A stretch of DNA of 35,811 nt from CAZCVI01 sp964502145 (GTDB lineage: Bacteria; Acidobacteriota; Aminicenantia; UBA2199), in assembly GCA_964502145.1 (NCBI GenBank), contig CAZCVI010000076.1, positions 1 to 35,811 on the forward strand. Reading direction: 5' to 3'. Shown here one piece after another: positions 32,346 through 35,811 of this stretch. The first letter of the stretch is position 1. Each line of letters opens with the position of its first letter. Position numbers and translations under genes: made by a program. The notes below the pieces were generated by a model. It was not told the origin of the DNA. It saw nothing but the letters and a program-made list of their open reading frames with translations, and ran no database searches.

Positions 32346-34694
32346 TTATTTGATGGTGGATTTAGGTTGCCTTAATCCCACCCCATCCAAAGCGAGAAAT
32401 ATTGCTGCCAACAGCGGGAACAACGCCACCAACAGGCAAACTTTCGTCACTCCCAGAACGGGTAAGAAGATAGTACCGATAAAAAACGCGCCTATTGCCG
32501 CACCCATATGATCACACGCATTGATTCTTCCGGCTGTACGCCCGGTTTTTCCCAAATGACCCAGATAAATATATACTGCCAAAGGAAATAACAAGCCAAC
32601 AGCAAAACCAACAGTGATGGTCAGAACAAAAATAATTATCTGATTGAGGAGTAATGAAGCGGCAAATAACCCCATGAGCTTGGGTAACACCATAGATAAC
32701 AACGAGATAAACAATAGTACTGCTATAATAAACCGGAGCCCTCGCCTGCTACCACTTAGCGACTTAAGGGCGATAAGGCGATTGGAAACCAAAGCACCCA
32801 AAGGCAAACCAAACATGAATAAGGCAATAATAAACCCGACAATATAATAAATATCGCCAAAATTATTCTGAAAGGTGTACAAAAGAACCAGTTCCAACGA
32901 CAGCCCGGCCATCCCAACTGTGAATACCGCGAACAAAACATGGGTTCGCAATACACTGAACCTACGCTCTGAACGACGATGCCAGGAGAAAAAAAGAAAG
33001 ACCAACCGTGACAGAAAAAATACACCCACGAAAATAAACAGCAAAACCAAATTGATTTTCTCGAAAAAAGCAGACCATCCCGCCATGTTATGCTTGGCAT
33101 ACCAGCCAATAATTTTATTAAAATAAAGACTGGTAATCGGTGTTTCATCCGAGTTTATTTTAATTTTATTATTCCGTAACAAAGCGCTGAGGATGAACCC
33201 CGTTTTTTCTCGTGGATAGAGCGATAAAAAGATTTTGCCCAGTCGCCGAGGTTCCGCCCCAGTTTTTTCGTAGCGGTGCGCCAGAACCTGCGGATTGGCG
33301 CTGATACTGTTCGGATTTTGCGAGGCAAAGAAGTAGTTTTCCGTGCCCGGTGTCACCACCACGTGCGGAAATACTGACCGGACCGTGTTAAATACCGAGG
33401 CCGTGTAATCTCCCACAACCCCTTGCTCATAATTTTCCGACCCCGTGATCCGTAACGCGATCACCCCCCCTGGATTCAAAATGCGCGCCACATCGGCGAA
33501 AAATTCCGCTGTATAATAGCGATTGAGCAAGAGCGTCGAAGGTTCCGCACTATTCACATATACCATGTCGAATTTTTCCTGGCTGTAGATTTTGTCTTTC
33601 ACATATTTCCTGCCGTCTTTGATCACGATTTGAAAGCGTTTATCCAACAGAATTTGTTTATCTTCCGGTGGCAGGAATTTAATGATTGTTTGCACTTTTT
33701 CTGCATCCATTTCCACCGACACTACCACCGCGATATTAAAACGGAGCAGGAATTTAGCCAAGCCACTGATTGCATCACCGATAATCAGGATACGTTGCGG
33801 GTCTGGGTGTTGGCATACCAGGTGCGCTGCCAAGAGCATGTTATCCTCATCATTGGGAAAGATGGTGGTATACATGGTATTCAAAAACAAATTGCTCTGC
33901 CCGAACATACTGGCCACGGCGATATTCTGGTAACGGGAATCGGTGGAATAGGTCAGTGGTAGGGTGGACACACTGCGCCAGCGTGCAGCCACTGTATAGT
34001 GTTCCACCCACCCATTCACGGCTGGGAAACAAAAAACAATGTTCAGCAGTACAAGCGCAACAGTAGCGGCCATTGTTTTATAATACCCTCTGTGCCGCAA
34101 CAACAGGAAGGCACAAACCACCAGTGGCAAGCTGAATGACCCGGCAATGAAGTAAGCACTCCACCGCCCAACCAGAAAAAAGGTGTAAATAATACCACTG
34201 CATAATGACCCCAAGGCTTCGAAAATATATATATAAGAAATCCCTTTGACCGCATGGTCAGGAAATTCGAGCGACTGCACCTTGGCTGCAATAGGAAAGA
34301 TAAAACCAATAAAAAAACCAATGGGAATAATAAACAGGGCGGAATAGGTGAGTGCTTGGAAAAAACCAATATACATCCCGGCCTGGGTGCCGCTGATAAT
34401 GTGCAGGTAACGGGTGGCTGTGATAGCCAGAGGTAATAGCAGAGACATCGCCAGGATAGACAGGCTGAATAAGAGGCGATTGTTTTTACTTCGCTCTGCC
34501 CGTATCCCACCCAGCCAAGCACCGGCGAAAATACCCAGCAACCAGTTGGTTAACAGGAGACCAAAGATTAATTCATTGCCAAACACAACCACAAAGAATT
34601 CCCGTAGCAGTATGGCCTGTGCAATCAAGGCAAAGGCTCCCAGGGCAAAATAAGTCAATAAAACCAGGGTTTGGGAATTTCTATTTTTTGCCAT
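32346..34694 (-). CDS. Membrane-embedded spermidine-synthase-like protein
   Basis: A 782-residue protein with hydrophobic segments in the N-terminal 225 and C-terminal 230 residues and a central Rossmann domain (about 255-485), the layout of fused MFS-like/spermidine synthase proteins. The nucleotide-binding motif reads RILIIGDAISG where functional synthases have GGGDG, and the catalytic stretch is FDMVYVNSAEP, with Asn in place of the usual Asp. Classical aminopropyl transfer is therefore doubtful; it may bind a related nucleotide or serve as a transporter or regulator. I use the ATG at 34694, which overlaps the stop of the LOG gene as TAATG; the GTG nine bases earlier lies within that gene. 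Third gene of a coupled GntR-LOG operon. Confidence 0.7.
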   Translation of the reverse strand: MAKNRNSQTLVLLTYFALGAFALIAQAILLREFFVVVFGNELIFGLLLTNWLLGIFAGAWLGGIRAERSKNNRLLFSLSILAMSLLLPLAITATRYLHIISGTQAGMYIGFFQALTYSALFIIPIGFFIGFIFPIAAKVQSLEFPDHAVKGISYIYIFEALGSLCSGIIYTFFLVGRWSAYFIAGSFSLPLVVCAFLLLRHRGYYKTMAATVALVLLNIVFCFPAVNGWVEHYTVAARWRSVSTLPLTYSTDSRYQNIAVASMFGQSNLFLNTMYTTIFPNDEDNMLLAAHLVCQHPDPQRILIIGDAISGLAKFLLRFNIAVVVSVEMDAEKVQTIIKFLPPEDKQILLDKRFQIVIKDGRKYVKDKIYSQEKFDMVYVNSAEPSTLLLNRYYTAEFFADVARILNPGGVIALRITGSENYEQGVVGDYTASVFNTVRSVFPHVVVTPGTENYFFASQNPNSISANPQVLAHRYEKTGAEPRRLGKIFLSLYPREKTGFILSALLRNNKIKINSDETPITSLYFNKIIGWYAKHNMAGWSAFFEKINLVLLFIFVGVFFLSRLVFLFFSWHRRSERRFSVLRTHVLFAVFTVGMAGLSLELVLLYTFQNNFGDIYYIVGFIIALFMFGLPLGALVSNRLIALKSLSGSRRGLRFIIAVLLFISLLSMVLPKLMGLFAASLLLNQIIIFVLTITVGFAVGLLFPLAVYIYLGHLGKTGRTAGRINACDHMGAAIGAFFIGTIFLPVLGVTKVCLLVALFPLLAAIFLALDGVGLRQPKSTIK

Positions 34695-35266
34695 TAAAAC
34701 CACTTTTTGGGCATTTCTTTGGGGACATAGCCTGCTATATATTCTATAGCAGCCGTTGTATTATCCGTAATGAAGTACAGTTCCCGGTGCATTGTTTTGG
34801 CGAAGTGTTCTTCATAGATTCGATTGAACATGGCCATCAAGCCCGCGTAAAAATTATCCCTGTTAATAATCACGATTGGTTTATTGTGTAGTTGCAGTTG
34901 TTTGGCGGTTATGATTTCGAGAAGTTCTTCCAATGTGCCGAAACCACCCGGCAGGGCAATAAAGGCGTCTGCTTTGTCTTCCATGATAGTTTTTCGTTCC
35001 CGCATCGTAGTTGTCACGATCAATTCATCTGCTTTTTCGTAGGCGATATTGTAGCGTTGTAGTGATTCTGGGATGACCCCCACCACCTTGCCGCCGAATT
35101 GATGGACTGAGCGCGCTACTGCGCCCATCAAACCAATGGCCGCGCCGCCGTAGATGAGCGTATAATTTTGTTTTGCCATTCCTTCTCCCAGTTGGCGGGC
35201 CGTGGCAAAATAGGATTCTGCCACCGCGTCACTGGAAGAGCTATACACGCAGATTGTTTTTATCAT
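34694..35266 (-). CDS. LOG-family phosphoribohydrolase (lysine-decarboxylase-like Rossmann protein)
   Basis: A 190-residue LOG protein with the diagnostic PGGFGTLEE (106-114), the GGAAIGLMG nucleotide loop (40-48), and the MRERK catalytic arginine region (88-92). Characterised homologues remove ribose 5-phosphate from purine nucleotides such as AMP or cytokinin nucleotides; 'lysine decarboxylase' annotations of this family are wrong. Length is normal. It overlaps the GntR gene by 4 bases upstream and the spermidine-synthase-like gene by 1 base downstream, so the three are co-translated. The substrate here is unknown. Confidence 0.85.
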   Translation of the reverse strand: MIKTICVYSSSSDAVAESYFATARQLGEGMAKQNYTLIYGGAAIGLMGAVARSVHQFGGKVVGVIPESLQRYNIAYEKADELIVTTTMRERKTIMEDKADAFIALPGGFGTLEELLEIITAKQLQLHNKPIVIINRDNFYAGLMAMFNRIYEEHFAKTMHRELYFITDNTTAAIEYIAGYVPKEMPKKWF

Positions 35267-35679
35267 GGTTGTTCTTTTCCTGTCGCAGCTTTTCGTCGTT
35301 GTTCCAATAGGGCCAGCATATCTTCCAGTGAATAGCCCAGTTTTATGGCTTTGGAAAGATATTCATCCGTTATTTTTTGGAATAATTCTCCCATCGCGTC
35401 TGGTTTCCCTGCTGGGCAGCCTTTCACAAAATAACCTGTACCCGGCTGGGCATAAAGGTATCCTTCCAAGTCCAGTTGATAGTAGACTTTAACAATTGTA
35501 TTGGTATTAATACCCAGTTGTGTGGCCAATTCGCGGATAGGAACCAAACGGTCCCCCTCTTGCAGGTAGCCCGATATGATTAACAGGATGATCCCTTGTT
35601 TGACCTGTTCATAGATTGGTATGGATGATTTTGGATCGATGTGAAAGTGTAACGGTTTAAGTTCTTTTTTTTGATGCAT
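35263..35679 (-). CDS. GntR-family (YtrA-type) transcriptional regulator
   Basis: A 138-residue regulator with an N-terminal winged helix-turn-helix (about 14-85: PIYEQVKQGIILLI, RLVPIRELATQLGINTNTIV, YYQLDLEGYLYAQPGTGYFV) and a short helical C terminus (about 95-130) as in the YtrA subfamily, which lacks a large effector domain. Such proteins usually repress their own operon together with transport genes; here the following genes are the LOG and spermidine-synthase-like genes, joined by overlaps. Its start codon has no Shine-Dalgarno and falls six bases past the -10 box, so the mRNA is probably leaderless, and a 13-base palindrome overlaps the -10. Confidence 0.85.
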   Translation of the reverse strand: MHQKKELKPLHFHIDPKSSIPIYEQVKQGIILLIISGYLQEGDRLVPIRELATQLGINTNTIVKVYYQLDLEGYLYAQPGTGYFVKGCPAGKPDAMGELFQKITDEYLSKAIKLGYSLEDMLALLEQRRKAATGKEQP

Positions 35680-35714
35680 ACCATAATGGTAGTACAGTGA
35701 AGCAATTATGTCAA
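35679..35714 (-). promoter_or_regulatory. Leaderless promoter with palindromic operator for the GntR operon
   Basis: On the minus strand, TTGACA (35714-35709), a 17-base spacer and TACCAT (35691-35686), six bases and then ATG. The palindrome TACCATAATGGTA (35679-35691) covers the -10 box and the start point, a natural site for autorepression by the encoded regulator. Confidence 0.6.
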
Positions 35715-35811
35715 CCGTATGGCAAGTATCTATTCAGTTTTTTGGCACAGCCTCACTTCACGATATCGCAATAAGTTCTTGATTTCTATCCGCTTTTTGG
35801 TTTAGGCTATT

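Noticed and set aside
1..35811. tRNA, rRNA or CRISPR loci
   Set aside because: I saw no cloverleaf-like GGTTC…CC patterns or ribosomal sequence by eye in the intergenic regions; a dedicated scan could still find one.

Overview
The window looks like a piece of a Gram-negative, probably uncultivated bacterial genome (a 100-N scaffold gap points to a draft or metagenome assembly). The Gram-negative call rests on a FadL/OmpP1-type outer-membrane protein and exported proteins. An archaeal-type class I fructose-bisphosphate aldolase, an SsnA/hydantoinase nucleobase cluster, paired P-loop ATPases and many intergenic palindromes fit poorly studied anaerobic lineages, but I cannot name the phylum. Most promoters read as TTGACA-like, 17-bp spacer, TATAAT-like; three genes appear to have leaderless starts.

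Positions 1-15600 are the accessory-looking part. After palindromic non-coding DNA and a remnant of an NPWW-type ATPase (466-570) comes a large CHAT protease-STAND NTPase-TPR gene (962-4241), broken by the assembly gap inside its TPR repeats and flanked by about 92-bp direct repeats. A repeat-filled non-coding block (4242-5050) holds a 40-bp tandem array. Next are AddA-like and AddB-like helicase-nuclease subunits (5051-8260 and 9740-12574), separated by an unrelated exported propeller-like gene that is bracketed by copies of one 19-bp sequence. Then come two overlapping ATPase genes (12761-15482) behind a sigma70-type promoter built into a 28-bp palindrome. Members of an ATTCGTG repeat family sit at the edges of these modules.

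Positions 15600-25840 are mostly housekeeping: an aminotransferase, a hexapeptide acyltransferase, an apparently exported PCMT overlapping a PcrA/UvrD helicase, a receiver-HD-GYP regulator, metK, the class I aldolase and a FadL-like porin, with recognisable promoters and terminators.

Positions 25960-31410 form a nucleobase group: SsnA-like aminohydrolase on the minus strand, divergent from a PLP-dependent fold-type II enzyme and a dihydropyrimidinase-like enzyme, followed by uracil phosphoribosyltransferase. Positions 31505-35679 carry a membrane-anchored lytic transglycosylase and a tightly coupled operon of a YtrA-type GntR regulator, a LOG-family phosphoribohydrolase and a membrane-embedded spermidine-synthase-like protein.

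The best candidates for an undescribed system are the CHAT-STAND-TPR gene with its flanking repeats and the two-ATPase operon with its palindromic promoter. Both lie among nuclease-helicase genes, so a defence role is possible but unproven from sequence alone.
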